This document shows positions 25,511 to 34,670 of a DNA stretch of 64,000 nt, piece by piece. The notes below the pieces were generated by a model. That model was given only the letters and a program-made list of their open reading frames with translations, ran no database searches and was not told the DNA's origin. Within the stretch, counting starts at the first letter, position 1, and every line of letters begins with the position of its first letter. Position numbers and translations under genes: made by a program. Source of the stretch: Mesorhizobium sp. WSM4313 (GTDB lineage Bacteria > Pseudomonadota > Alphaproteobacteria > Rhizobiales > Rhizobiaceae); the NCBI RefSeq assembly GCF_002294725.1, contig NZ_NSFT01000006.1:62001-126000 (forward strand), in the 5' to 3' direction.

Positions 25511-26721
25511 CGTCTATCATCCAACGTTCGGCGGGCTCGCTCGCCCGGCATGTAGGCGTCGTGATCGTCAGGGCCTTCGAGGCCAGGTATCACGACACGA
25601 ACCACGGGAAGGCCGATATCCTCCTTGGACAGATCGACGGTGATGATCTCGCTTACGCCTGCCGCCTGCAACCTTTCGACCAGCCAGGCTACATTGCGTG
25701 CAATCCCGTGTGCAGCCCTCCCTTCGGCAGGGCCAAGTCGCCTCGTGCCGGAACGTTCGGCCAGCAATCTCTCTGCCTGCCGGCGACGTTTGTCCCGATA
25801 GTCTTCGCCGTATTCCTCGGCGGTCAGATCGTCTCGGGCCGCAGATACGTAGGTCGTTCGCACCTGAGCCGCCTCGATGAGCGCCTTCAAGAAGGCGGTC
25901 TCCGGCACCGGGTGCGCTGCCGCGCCTATCCCGTAATGGCTATTTTGGTCCCGGCGATCCGCGATCAGACAGAAAAAGGCCGGCACGCCAACATCAGAGG
26001 TTGTTTCCCACGCCGCGACCTCGAAGTCCGCGTCTTCCAGCTTCTTCAATACGTCGCAGCACGGGCCGTCCGGCGCGCTGCCGAGGTCGACGCCGGTGCG
26101 CCGGCGGCTGGCAGACGGCATCCGGTTCCACAGGGCAGTCGCGTCGCGTTCGATGATCTCGCAAATCCCGTGATGGATCGCTTCATCGGCTGTATTTCCA
26201 GAGGCGAGCCCATTGCTGCTGCAATCAAAGAAGCCACTTCCGGGAGGCGGCGGGACTGTGAAGTTGGCCCGCACCGACTCATAAGGTAGCCAGCGCATCC
26301 CACCGGAGATCATCTCCCGGCCCTCAATCCATAGCGTCACAATGTCCTTCGTAAAGGCCTTGCGAGTGATGCGAGCTAGCCTTCCAATCTCGGCGAACCG
26401 ATGTGATTGCGAGAGTTCAGCCATGCTGCCGAGCTTCAGCGCGCGCTCGATATGCTCTGCATGGTAAAGCTCCGCCGCTTCCATGAGGCCCGAAGCCGTG
26501 GCCGATTCCAGGTCGATGCCCTTGCCCTGTGAAACAGCCAGCGATCGGGCATTGGGGCGACATACCATCACCACCGGTATACCTATGCGATCAAGCCCGG
26601 TCACATTGGCGACCCTGGTGATGCCCATCCGCGCCCAGTGCGGGCGAATCCGAGCAATCGCGCTACGGGCACCCTCCGCCTGATAAGGAGTTCCTGGCAC
26701 CGTGCCATTCGCCAACGACAC
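25507..26721 (-). CDS. ycaO: YcaO-domain ATP-dependent peptide-amide-activating enzyme
   Basis: A 404-residue YcaO protein, which phosphorylates a peptide backbone amide with ATP so a nucleophile (sulfide, when paired with TfuA) can replace the oxygen. ATP/Mg motifs are visible: ESATASGLMEAAELYHAEH (about 72-90), NGLASGNTADEAIHHGICEI (170-189) and IIERDATALW. The C-terminus ends IPGLEGPDDHDAYMPGERAR and lacks the PxPxP tail of azoline-forming YcaO proteins, fitting a TfuA-type enzyme. The start is GTG after an AGGAG. It is the first gene of a five-gene minus-strand operon; about 135 bases separate it from tRNA-Pro. Confidence 0.95.
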   Translation of the reverse strand: MSLANGTVPGTPYQAEGARSAIARIRPHWARMGITRVANVTGLDRIGIPVVMVCRPNARSLAVSQGKGIDLESATASGLMEAAELYHAEHIERALKLGSMAELSQSHRFAEIGRLARITRKAFTKDIVTLWIEGREMISGGMRWLPYESVRANFTVPPPPGSGFFDCSSNGLASGNTADEAIHHGICEIIERDATALWNRMPSASRRRTGVDLGSAPDGPCCDVLKKLEDADFEVAAWETTSDVGVPAFFCLIADRRDQNSHYGIGAAAHPVPETAFLKALIEAAQVRTTYVSAARDDLTAEEYGEDYRDKRRRQAERLLAERSGTRRLGPAEGRAAHGIARNVAWLVERLQAAGVSEIITVDLSKEDIGLPVVRVVIPGLEGPDDHDAYMPGERARRTLDDRR

Positions 26722-26857
26722 TATCTCCTGATCCCCGGGTAGATCGCGAGACCTTACCGATTTCTACCGGTGCACAACAGAGCAGGCCTGGCTGAGCAGC
26801 CAGCCTTCGAATTCGGTTGACCCGCACCGCCTTATCACGATACATCGCCACCCGGTC

Positions 26858-26934
<77 letters not shown>

Positions 26935-27137
26935 TTTGAAAGAGAACTTCCCCCAAGTTCTTAGGTTGAGCCGAAGGCTTCCGCTCCTTGGGCAACCGTT
27001 TGGTCCAAAAACAGCTTCTCGTTGATTTTAGAGTAGTTCCGCGATTTGTCGGCAGAAGCTTGGGGGCTGTCACGCGAGCGGAAGATCTATCTGGCCAGGA
27101 GGCCGAAGAACAAGAAGATCGTTGTCCGTTCGCCAGT
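26935..27137. other. gene-free spacer between tRNA-Pro and the SorC remnant
   Basis: No credible gene. A short stem (GAACTT with AAGTTC around CCCCC, near 26942-26958) follows the tRNA and might end its transcript. The minus-strand frame through the tRNA ends in GFEPTTP, the usual artefact of translating tRNA-Pro backwards. Confidence 0.5.
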
Positions 27138-27222
27138 AGGGCATGCGGTGCGCTTCTCCATCGGCGATCAGAATCGTCGACGCAGTTAGGTGCATGGCGC
27201 CGAGCAGCGCCTCGGTTCTCCC
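27138..27222 (-). pseudogene. remnant of the 3' end of a SorC-family regulator gene
   Basis: The minus strand encodes TEALLGAMHLTASTILIADG followed by EAHRM, matching TEALLGAMNLIAPTILITDE and the following residues at the C-terminus of the intact regulator at 28423-29463. At DNA level I count 44 of 51 identical bases over the best stretch (27160-27210 with 28479-28529). An in-frame stop lies directly upstream of the homology, and the frame runs on into unrelated sequence. It is a decayed fragment, in the same orientation as the intact gene, 1.2 kb away on the other side of an acyltransferase gene. Confidence 0.75.
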
Positions 27223-27350
27223 TCATAGCGCCGGGCGCTGACACCGACGTGGAGCGTTAACGGATTTGTTAATGCGGCTCGGCGTATAGGATTCCACGCA
27301 GTATCGACAGTTCTGAGCACCGCTTCGCGCTTACAGCAACGGCACTCTGT

Positions 27351-28421
27351 ATGAAACCGAAGCCTTCTTCAGCGGGATCGAGCCTCACACAGCTGACCAG
27401 CTTGCGATTTTTCGCCGCTCTCTATGTGCTTGCCTTCCATTCGGCAGACATTGACGGAGCGCCGCCCCCGATCGCCGATTTTGTGCAGAACGGCTATCTG
27501 GGCGTCTCGTTCTTCTTCCTGCTGTCCGGCTTTATCCTCACCCATTCCTACTTCGACAAGATGTCTGACTGGTACGAGATCCGACAGTTCGCCTTAGCGA
27601 GGTTTTCCAGAATTTATCCAATCTATCTCCTTGCCCTTATTGTGGCTCTGCCGCTGACAAGCATGCCTTTGGATAACCCGCTTGCATCACTGGCGACACT
27701 TGGCCTTGTTCAGGCCTGGGGCGCACCAACGACAATGCTCGGATTCTTCTGGAATCCTCCGAGTTGGACACTCTCGATCGAGTTCTTTTTCTATCTTGTG
27801 TTCCCGTTATTGCTTCCCGTCCTTTCAAGGCTTACGACCGGAGTCCTGTGGATCAGCCTGGCAGCTTTGGTGCTGATTTTCGTAGTTATGTGTCTGCCGG
27901 GTCTCGGGCCGATGGGCTACCTTGCGTTCGGCTGGATGGAGTTGGTGCCTCTCCCGCTGCTGAGGCTGCCCGAATTTATGACCGGCATCACCTGCGCTCT
28001 GCTGTTTAGGGCCGGCGCGTTCGATCGCTTCCGCAGCGACCTGGCCGCCATTCTGGCCATGGCGTTCACGATAGCCACGCTTGTCGCGACACGCATGGTG
28101 ACGACGGGAGGTTTCGCGGCAATCGGCTTTGTCGCGCTGATTGCGACATGCGCCGTGAATGACGGCAGGACCCAACGCGTGCTGTCGTACAAGCCGCTCG
28201 TGCTGCTGGGCAATGCGAGCTATGCCCTCTACATCCTGCAAATCCCGGTGCGAAAGTGGATTCCGGTGCTGTTCACCGGAGAATTGGATTGGGTCGGGAG
28301 TCTTTTGTACCAGCCTTTGCTGGTCATTATCTCGCTCGTCGTCTTCATTCTGGTGGAGGAACCTGCCCGCAAGCACCTGCGCTCCTCAATTCCGCAGCGA
28401 GCGAGCCCTTCCGTCGCATGA
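27351..28421 (+). CDS. acyltransferase 3 family membrane protein
   Basis: A 356-residue multi-pass acyltransferase resembling OafA/ExoZ. It shows LTSLRFFAALYVLAFHSADI near the N-terminus, then NGYLGVSFFFLLSGFILTHS and FALARFSRIYPIYLLALIVA, the family signature, followed by hydrophobic helices. It would acylate a surface sugar. It ends one base before the stop of the convergent SorC-family gene and is flanked on the other side by a fragment of a SorC-family gene, suggesting it was inserted at this spot. Base composition is less GC-rich than in the neighbouring operons. Confidence 0.9.
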   Translation: MKPKPSSAGSSLTQLTSLRFFAALYVLAFHSADIDGAPPPIADFVQNGYLGVSFFFLLSGFILTHSYFDKMSDWYEIRQFALARFSRIYPIYLLALIVALPLTSMPLDNPLASLATLGLVQAWGAPTTMLGFFWNPPSWTLSIEFFFYLVFPLLLPVLSRLTTGVLWISLAALVLIFVVMCLPGLGPMGYLAFGWMELVPLPLLRLPEFMTGITCALLFRAGAFDRFRSDLAAILAMAFTIATLVATRMVTTGGFAAIGFVALIATCAVNDGRTQRVLSYKPLVLLGNASYALYILQIPVRKWIPVLFTGELDWVGSLLYQPLLVIISLVVFILVEEPARKHLRSSIPQRASPSVA

Positions 28422-28422
28422 T

Positions 28423-29463
28423 TCAAGCGCCATGCGCCGCGAGCATGCGGCGCGCGCTTTCCTCGTCGGTGATCAGGATGGTCGGCGCGATCAGGTTCAT
28501 GGCGCCGAGCAGCGCCTCGGTCTTTTCCGCGCCGCCGGAGGTGAGAATGCGGATTGGGGCCTTGCGCAGCCGGTCGACATCCACCGACATCACATGGCTG
28601 TTGACGGGATGGTCGACCAGATCGCCATTGCGGTCATAGAAATGGAACAGGAGATCGCCGACGGCGCCGCGCGCAAGCAGCGCCTCGCGGTCCGCTTCCT
28701 TCAGAAAGCCGCCGCGCGAGAAGGTGGTGGCCGAAGCGATGCCGCCGACGCTGAGCAGCACGGCGTCGAGCGCGTCGGCCATCTCAAAAATCTCCTGCAG
28801 GCCGCAGCGCTCGACCAGCGCGATTTTTGTCTCGACGCTGTCGACGACCGCAGGCGTCGGCATCAGATAGCCATCACCCTGGAAGATCTGGGCGAAGCGC
28901 CAGGCGAACTCGGCCGGGTTGACCCGGCGCGCGACGCCGACGCCGCCAAGCAGCGAAATCACGCTGAAATCGGTTAGCGATTTGGCACTGATGAAGGGCA
29001 AGGTGTTGAACAGCGTCACGCCCCAGCCGACGCCGACCCGCATGCCGGATTTCATCGCGTCGGACAGGAACATGCCGGTCTTGGCGGCGATTGCCGGGAT
29101 CGGGTCGGCATTGGGATCGGTGAGCGGCGCCACCAGCGCCTGCTGTAGTCCGAAGGTCTGTTCGAGCGCGCGCTCCAGCCGCACGATCTCCAAAAGCTCG
29201 CTCTCGATGGTGATCTTCACCTCGTTGCGTGCCCTCGCCTCGGCCAGCATGCGCACGATGGTGACGCGGCCGACGCCGAGCACGTCGGCGATCTCGTTTT
29301 GCGTCATCTGCTCGACGAAATACATCCAGGCGGCGCGGATCCTGAGGCGGTCGGTCCGGCTTTCGCTGACGACCTGCTCGGATGCCTCGGCCGCCGCCCT
29401 GCCGTTTTCGGATTCACCCTGCCGTCGCCTGCCCAAATTCCCCTCCAACCCCGGCGGTGACAC
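28423..29463 (-). CDS. SorC/DeoR-type sugar-responsive transcriptional regulator
   Basis: A 346-residue SorC-family regulator. The N-terminal HTH is RIRAAWMYFVEQMTQNEIAD followed by VLGVGRVTIVRMLAEARARN; the large C-terminal domain binds sugar phosphates (MRVGVGWGVTLFNTLPFI, SVISLLGGVG, GDLLFHFYDRNGDLVDHPVN, RILTSGGAEKTEALLGAMN). Members such as SorC, DeoR and EryD control polyol and pentose operons. Its location beside a glucitol-type PTS suggests it senses the phosphorylated product. An in-frame start nearer the HTH is possible, since residues 1-30 are low in similarity to the family. Confidence 0.92.
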   Translation of the reverse strand: MSPPGLEGNLGRRRQGESENGRAAAEASEQVVSESRTDRLRIRAAWMYFVEQMTQNEIADVLGVGRVTIVRMLAEARARNEVKITIESELLEIVRLERALEQTFGLQQALVAPLTDPNADPIPAIAAKTGMFLSDAMKSGMRVGVGWGVTLFNTLPFISAKSLTDFSVISLLGGVGVARRVNPAEFAWRFAQIFQGDGYLMPTPAVVDSVETKIALVERCGLQEIFEMADALDAVLLSVGGIASATTFSRGGFLKEADREALLARGAVGDLLFHFYDRNGDLVDHPVNSHVMSVDVDRLRKAPIRILTSGGAEKTEALLGAMNLIAPTILITDEESARRMLAAHGA

Positions 29464-29589
29464 TGCCGTCGCCGATTCTGCATGCTGGTTAAATATCGCC
29501 TATTGATCTACCAATCGAGACGAACAATCTAGAGAGGGCGGCTGGCGCCCAAAGCCGTGACAGGCTTCAGCATTTCGAGGCAATTGGCG

Positions 29590-30372
29590 ATGCTGCGACA
29601 AATTTCCGAAGACGTCCGCGCCAACCTGAAGGACCGGCTTCGGGAACTGCGCGACGCCATCCGCCAGAACCGCCACGACAGCGCCGGCGATGCCTCGCAA
29701 GATATCGCCGGCAATTTGTCTCCCTTCCCGGGCCGCAGCCTGCTCGGCCACGCCGCGAGCGCCGTCGACGGGGCGCTGACGATTGCCGAATCCTTCGTAC
29801 CGCATTCCCGGCCGCTCAAGGTCGACGGCACGACCGTCAAAAGCCTGCGGATCTATTTCCCGCATGGCGATGAAGACCGGCAGATCGGCGGCGAGCGTCA
29901 GTTCAGGCGCGACATGTATTATCTGACCCGCGCGGTCCTCGCCGGCTACGGCATCGACAATCCGCGCGTCCACGAGGCGAGTTTTTCCGCCGTGCATGTC
30001 GCGATGCGCAAGCGCCACGCGAATCTCCTGGCTGGCGCGACGGCGGATGCGGCATCGACGGACCAGGTCGCGGCGGCCTGTGCGGCTCTGCTCGTCGAAT
30101 GCCTCAACCACCGTCCGGTTCAGCCTGGCGAGACCGGTCCAGGCCCGGCGATAGCCGGCGACCGGTCTCTCGACATCAGGTGCCTTGCGCCTGTGGCGCT
30201 TGCCTGCGGACTGGCGACCAGGGCGGACGGAACGCCCGAGCCCGACATTCTCGAGATCGCGGAGCTGGCTGCCGAAGTGCGGGAGGACCGCATCCGACAG
30301 GCCTGTGCCCAGCCCAATGCCGTCCAGGAACTGACACCGGTTCTCGCCACCCTGCTCGCGCATCTAGCGTAA
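29590..30372 (+). CDS. hypothetical protein beside the PTS operon
   Basis: A 260-residue soluble protein that I cannot assign. The start at 29590 (MLRQISEDVRANLKDRL) has GAGG nine bases upstream; a GTG 33 bases earlier is possible. Visible segments include a helical N-terminus, RIYFPHGDEDRQIGG, RQFRRDMYYLTRAVLAGYGI and an Ala-rich helical C-terminus ending LTPVLATLLAHLA. No membrane helix or signal peptide. It is divergent from the SorC gene and converges on the HPr-EI gene with 17 bases between stops. Coding base usage matches its neighbours. Confidence 0.6.
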   Translation: MLRQISEDVRANLKDRLRELRDAIRQNRHDSAGDASQDIAGNLSPFPGRSLLGHAASAVDGALTIAESFVPHSRPLKVDGTTVKSLRIYFPHGDEDRQIGGERQFRRDMYYLTRAVLAGYGIDNPRVHEASFSAVHVAMRKRHANLLAGATADAASTDQVAAACAALLVECLNHRPVQPGETGPGPAIAGDRSLDIRCLAPVALACGLATRADGTPEPDILEIAELAAEVREDRIRQACAQPNAVQELTPVLATLLAHLA

Positions 30373-30389
30373 CCGCCGCGAATTATCCG

Positions 30390-32375
30390 CTACCGTTCGG
30401 CCGCCATGGCCGCGATCGTCTTCTTGGCGCGCTGGATCGAGGCCGGGCTCATGCTGAGCTCGGTCAGGCCCATCCCGATGAAGGTGGGGATCAGGTCCGG
30501 ACGGCCGGCGGCCTCGCCGCACATGCCCACCATGATGCCGGCGGCGACACCCGCCTTCGCCGTCAGCTCGATCGCCGACATCACGGCCGGATTGGTGACG
30601 TCGTTGAGCTTGGCGACCGTCGGATTGAGTCGGTCGGCGGCCATGATGTACTGGGTCAGGTCGTTGGTGCCGATCGAAAAGAACGCCACCTCCTTCGCCA
30701 GCGCGGGCGCGATCAGCACGGCGGCTGGCGTCTCGATCATGACGCCGAGGTCGAAGCTCGCATGCGGCACGCCTTCGGCCTTGAGTTCGTCGGCGCATTC
30801 GTCGACCAGCGCGCGCGTGCGCGTGACCTCCGCGATCTCCGAGACCATCGGCAGCATCACCTTGATGTTGCCGTGGACGGCGGCGCGCAACAGCGCCCGC
30901 AGCTGCTTCTTGAAGATGTCGGGGCGGTCCAGGCACATGCGGATGCCGCGCCAGCCGAGGAAGGGATTCTCCTCGTCCGGAAATTCGATGCCGGCGATCG
31001 GCTTGTCGCCGCCGATGTCGAGCGTGCGCACGATGACCGGATGCGGCGCGAAGGCCTTGGCCAGCGCGCTGTAGGTTTCGGCCTGCATCTCTTCCGACGG
31101 CAGATGCATGTGGCGCATGAAGAGCAGTTCGGTTCGGAACAGGCCGACCCCCATGGCACCTGCTTCCTGCGCCGTCTCGATCTCCTCCAGCGAGCCGATA
31201 TTGGCCGCGACCTCGATCACCGTGCCGTCGGCGCGCGTCGGCGTCACGCCTTTGAACACTTTCAGCCCGGCGCGCTCCTGCGCGGCAGCCTCGACGCGCC
31301 GGGTGAAGTCAGCCTGCGCGGTCTCGTCAGGGTCGACGATCACATGCCCGGCACTGCCGTCGATCGCAACCTCTTTGGCGGTTCGCAGCTCGTTGACCTT
31401 GTCGCCCAGACCGAGCACCGCCGGGATGCCGTGCGAGCGGGCGATGATGGCAATGTGCGAGGTGGCGCCGCCATGGCCGCTGACCACGCCGCCGATGCGC
31501 TTCAGCGGCGCGCGCGCCAGATCCCAGGCGCCGATGTCGTCGGCAATCAGGATCGCGCCCTGCGGGATGGTTTCCAGGCTGACTTCGTCCTGGCCGAGCA
31601 GCGCCAGGCAGATCTGCCTGCCGACGGCATGGACGTCGTCGGCCCGGGCGTTGAGATAGTGGTCGTCGACCGCGCTGAAATCGGCGGCAATGGTGGCCGC
31701 CGCGCCGATGACGGCGGACACCGCGTCATCGCCTTCCTTGATCAGCTTCTCCGCCTCGCCGGTCAGGCTGTCGTCGGCGGCGATGTCGCGCAAAGCGGCG
31801 ACGATGCCGCGGTCGCCAGCGGAGAGATTGTTCTCGGCAAGCGTGCGGTCCATGCGCGCCTGGACGCTGGCGACGGCGCCGCGGAAGCGCTCGAGCTCGC
31901 CGTCGATCTCATCGGCCGGCAGGCGTCTGCCCGGTCCCTCGATCTCCGGCGGGAAATGGGCAAAGGCCGGCCCGATCGCCACGCCCTCGCTTGCGGCGAC
32001 GCCTTGAAGTTTCGGGGTTCCATCCACCGCTGCGGCAGAAGGCTGCGCGGCCTCACGAGCGGGCGCCGGGGCTGCGGCTTGCGAGCCCTCATCACCCGCC
32101 TCGCCCTCGTCGTCGAGGCCGGCGCGCGGGTTCTCAAGATAGCCGATCAGCGCCTCAATCGCCTCGATCGCGTCGGCGCCGTTGGCGCGCACGGTGACTT
32201 CCTGGTTCTCCTTGACAGCCAGGAGCATCAGCTTGACCGAGCTCTTGGCGCTGACCGCCTTGCCGTCCTTGACCAGCTCTACGTCGGATTCGAAACCCTT
32301 CGCAAGCTTCACGAACCGCGTGGCGGGACGGGCGTGCAAACCTTCGTGCACTCTGACGATGGTCGAGCGTTCCAT
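30390..32375 (-). CDS. HPr-Enzyme I fusion phosphotransferase
   Basis: Supplies phosphate from PEP to the sugar-specific EIIA. The 661-residue protein fuses HPr (residues 1-85; phospho-His14 in GLHARPATRF, and AKSSVKLMLL at the regulatory-Ser region) through an Ala/Pro/Glu linker (about 86-120) to Enzyme I (from KLQGVAASEGVAIGPAF; active His307 in HGGATSHIAIIA; the PEP-binding barrel with GVGLFRTELLFM and LGWRGIRMCLDRPDIF, ending in the FSIGTNDLTQYIMAADR region). It is the last gene of the glucitol-type operon and so looks dedicated to it, distinct from the nitrogen-PTS EI (PtsP) standard in rhizobia. Confidence 0.93.
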   Translation of the reverse strand: MERSTIVRVHEGLHARPATRFVKLAKGFESDVELVKDGKAVSAKSSVKLMLLAVKENQEVTVRANGADAIEAIEALIGYLENPRAGLDDEGEAGDEGSQAAAPAPAREAAQPSAAAVDGTPKLQGVAASEGVAIGPAFAHFPPEIEGPGRRLPADEIDGELERFRGAVASVQARMDRTLAENNLSAGDRGIVAALRDIAADDSLTGEAEKLIKEGDDAVSAVIGAAATIAADFSAVDDHYLNARADDVHAVGRQICLALLGQDEVSLETIPQGAILIADDIGAWDLARAPLKRIGGVVSGHGGATSHIAIIARSHGIPAVLGLGDKVNELRTAKEVAIDGSAGHVIVDPDETAQADFTRRVEAAAQERAGLKVFKGVTPTRADGTVIEVAANIGSLEEIETAQEAGAMGVGLFRTELLFMRHMHLPSEEMQAETYSALAKAFAPHPVIVRTLDIGGDKPIAGIEFPDEENPFLGWRGIRMCLDRPDIFKKQLRALLRAAVHGNIKVMLPMVSEIAEVTRTRALVDECADELKAEGVPHASFDLGVMIETPAAVLIAPALAKEVAFFSIGTNDLTQYIMAADRLNPTVAKLNDVTNPAVMSAIELTAKAGVAAGIMVGMCGEAAGRPDLIPTFIGMGLTELSMSPASIQRAKKTIAAMAAER

Positions 32376-32423
32376 GGCAATTACTCTAGGCTTGGGCGCC
32401 GTCGACAGACAGCGCGGATATTA

Positions 32424-32804
32424 TCAGGCGGCGATGGTGATGACAGCGCCTGGCGTCAGCGCCGCCACGAGCGCCCCGGTGTCGACCTCGGATGCGCAAA
32501 CCTCGCCCGGCCTTTCGGCCTCGGATGCTCCGTTGAAGGAGATCACGACATGACCCATTTCCCGGACCTTGCTCCAGGCCGTGGAGCCGACCGCCGTTAT
32601 CGTCGCCGAAACCGGTCCGAGCGTGATCGACGCGCCCTTTTGCGGCGCGTCGTCACTAGGCCCCTGCTCTGCCAAGTGCAGCACCGAGACTTCGGCGAGT
32701 TCAGGAGGCGAGCCATCCGCGAACAGGATGACCACGCCGCCTTCGGCGAGGTCCGCCACTTCGGGTCCTATTGCTGTGACCCGTGTCTTGAGAAGAACCG
32801 ACAT
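32424..32804 (-). CDS. srlB: PTS glucitol/sorbitol-type EIIA component
   Basis: A 126-residue cytoplasmic EIIA of the Gut family that carries phosphate from HPr to EIIB. It begins MSVLLKTRVTAIGPEVADLA and contains VVILFADGSPPELAEVSVLH, where the His is the likely phosphorylation site, then TAVGSTAWSKVREMGHVVIS and FNGASEAERPGEVCAS, all matching the SrlB pattern. The ATG at 32804 with an upstream GAGG is preferred over a start 54 bases earlier that would overlap srlE. It lies 26 bases after srlE and 48 before the HPr-EI gene. Confidence 0.92.
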   Translation of the reverse strand: MSVLLKTRVTAIGPEVADLAEGGVVILFADGSPPELAEVSVLHLAEQGPSDDAPQKGASITLGPVSATITAVGSTAWSKVREMGHVVISFNGASEAERPGEVCASEVDTGALVAALTPGAVITIAA

Positions 32805-32830
32805 ATGGCGAACCTCGTTGTTACGCGTTT

Positions 32831-33835
32831 TTAGAACACGATCAGGGAGACGATCCATGCGATCAGCACGGAGACCGGGCCCATGATCTGGCGGCTGATG
32901 AGCACCGCCGGCACGCCGATCTCGATCGTCTTCGGCTTGGCTTCACCGAGCGCCAGACCGACGGGAACGAAGTCGCAGCCCACTTGGGTGTTGTAGGCAA
33001 ACAACGCCGGCAAAGCCATTGCGGGCGAGATGGTGCCGTTGGCGATCTGCGGCCCGATGATGGCGACGCCGATGACCTGGGCGATGACCGCGCCTGGGCC
33101 AAGGATGGGCGACAGGAACGGCAGGCCGCAGATGGCCGAGATGACCAGCAGGCCGACGATGTTGTTGGCCAAGGGTCCCATCGGCTGTGCCAGCACGTCG
33201 CCGATGCCGGTGTAGAGGATCAGGCCGATCAGCATGGTCACGAAGGCCATGAAGGGCAGCACGTTGCGGATAACCTGATCGATGGTGCGGCGGCCGGAGT
33301 TGAAGAAGATGCCGACGACACGGCCCATGACGCGGCCGATCGAGCTGATCAGGCCGATAAGCCCGCCTTCGCTCGGCAGCGGCTCGGCCGCCCTGGCAGT
33401 GGTGTTGTTGCTTGAACTCATCGATGCTGCTCCCCCCGCAGTGGTGACCGCCTCGGATCCGTCCGCCATTGTGACGTTGGCCGGCTTCACGCCCGAAACG
33501 TAGATGTCTTCCGTGATGAACTGGGCGAGCGGACCCGCCTGGCCGACCGGCGTCAGGTTGACGGTCGGGATACGCTTGCGCGGATAGACGCCGCAGCGCG
33601 CGGTGCCGCCGCAGTCGACGACGACGACCGCCATCTCGCTTTCGATCGGCGGCGACTTGAAGCCGTCGACGGCCTGGGCGCCGGTCATGTCGGCGATCAG
33701 CTGCGCCACCGGATGAATGCCGCCGCCGGTTACCGACACGACCTTATTGCGCTGTTCGGTCGGCTCGATGACCAGAGGCCCGCCCCAGCCGGTCGAACCC
33801 TTCGAGATCTTTACTGCCTTGTATGTAGTGGCCAT
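32831..33835 (-). CDS. srlE: PTS glucitol/sorbitol-type EIIBC component
   Basis: A 334-residue membrane protein. The N-terminal EIIB part has the phosphorylated cysteine C75 in VVVVDCGGTARCGVYPRKRI, nearly identical to E. coli SrlE. A Ser/Thr/Ala linker (about 130-150) leads to the EIIC half with several helices (VLPFMAFVTMLIGLILYTGI, GLLVISAICGLPFLSPILGP, FAYNTQVGCDFVPVGLALGE). It imports and phosphorylates a hexitol together with SrlA and SrlB. It follows srlA after 15 bases. Confidence 0.95.
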   Translation of the reverse strand: MATTYKAVKISKGSTGWGGPLVIEPTEQRNKVVSVTGGGIHPVAQLIADMTGAQAVDGFKSPPIESEMAVVVVDCGGTARCGVYPRKRIPTVNLTPVGQAGPLAQFITEDIYVSGVKPANVTMADGSEAVTTAGGAASMSSSNNTTARAAEPLPSEGGLIGLISSIGRVMGRVVGIFFNSGRRTIDQVIRNVLPFMAFVTMLIGLILYTGIGDVLAQPMGPLANNIVGLLVISAICGLPFLSPILGPGAVIAQVIGVAIIGPQIANGTISPAMALPALFAYNTQVGCDFVPVGLALGEAKPKTIEIGVPAVLISRQIMGPVSVLIAWIVSLIVF

Positions 33836-33850
33836 GGTGTCCTCCCGCCC

Positions 33851-34618
33851 TTAGAGCTCGACGCCCTGGCGGCGTGCCATGATGGCCGTGATGCGTTCGG
33901 TCAGGATGCCCTTGAGCAGGATGACGACGAGGCCGACGATGGCGTACCAGATGGCCACCTTGACGTGATAGCCGTTGGCGATGACGCCCCGCTTCTCGAG
34001 ATCGAGCAGCGCGACCAGCATGCCGCCCCAGACGAAATATTCGCCGGGGTTGATATGCGGGAACAGGCCGAGTGGCGGATGCACGTAGGACACCGCCGCG
34101 TCGTAGAAGGCAGGCTTGTGCTTTTCTTCGAGGAAGGAGCCGAAAGTGTAGGCCATCGGGTTGGTGAGGAAGAACACCGACAGGACCGGCAGCACGGTGT
34201 AGCGGGTCAGCGCGATACGGCCGGCGCCGCGCGCCAAGCCGTGGACACGCTCCTCGCCGACCAGTTCGGTGACGGCGTAGAAGGCGGTCATCAGCACGAC
34301 CAGCGTCGGGATGATGCCGGTGACGAAGCCGGCGAAGACTTCGCCGCCCTTCTGGAAGATGCCGATGAAATACTTGCCGATCGCAGTCAGCCAGCCGAGC
34401 TGCTCTTCCTGCTGCACATTCTTCAGCTGTTCCTTGAGCTGATCGGCGGTGACCGGCGCATTGTCGGTCGTCGCCTGCGCCAGGACCACGAGATGGTCGG
34501 TGGCATGCTCGACGCCGAGCTTGCCGTGCCAGGCAGCATCCGAGACCATGGTGCCTGCGACATGCAGGTTGTGCACCGCCAGGTCGGCATGCTGCGCCAA
34601 TAACGAAATTACAGACAT
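33851..34618 (-). CDS. srlA: PTS glucitol/sorbitol-type EIIC component (long form)
   Basis: A 255-residue membrane component of the Gut PTS. The conserved core covers about residues 80-255 (WLTAIGKYFIGIFQKGGEVF, FVTGIIPTLVVLMTAFYAVT, SVFFLTNPMAYTFGSFLEEK, HINPGEYFVWGGMLVALLDL). The N-terminal stretch of about 75 residues before it is hydrophilic and is absent from E. coli SrlA (187 residues); its role is unknown. It is second in the operon, 52 bases after gutM. Confidence 0.92.
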   Translation of the reverse strand: MSVISLLAQHADLAVHNLHVAGTMVSDAAWHGKLGVEHATDHLVVLAQATTDNAPVTADQLKEQLKNVQQEEQLGWLTAIGKYFIGIFQKGGEVFAGFVTGIIPTLVVLMTAFYAVTELVGEERVHGLARGAGRIALTRYTVLPVLSVFFLTNPMAYTFGSFLEEKHKPAFYDAAVSYVHPPLGLFPHINPGEYFVWGGMLVALLDLEKRGVIANGYHVKVAIWYAIVGLVVILLKGILTERITAIMARRQGVEL

Positions 34619-34670
34619 TTCTCCTCCTTATGACCCCCGCCGGTCATTCCCAGCCGGCTGCCGGCGTCGC

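Noticed and set aside
30099..32834. 911-codon plus-strand frame
   Set aside because: Antisense shadow of the HPr-EI and srlB genes; composition is Arg/Asp/Gly-rich without any recognisable domain.
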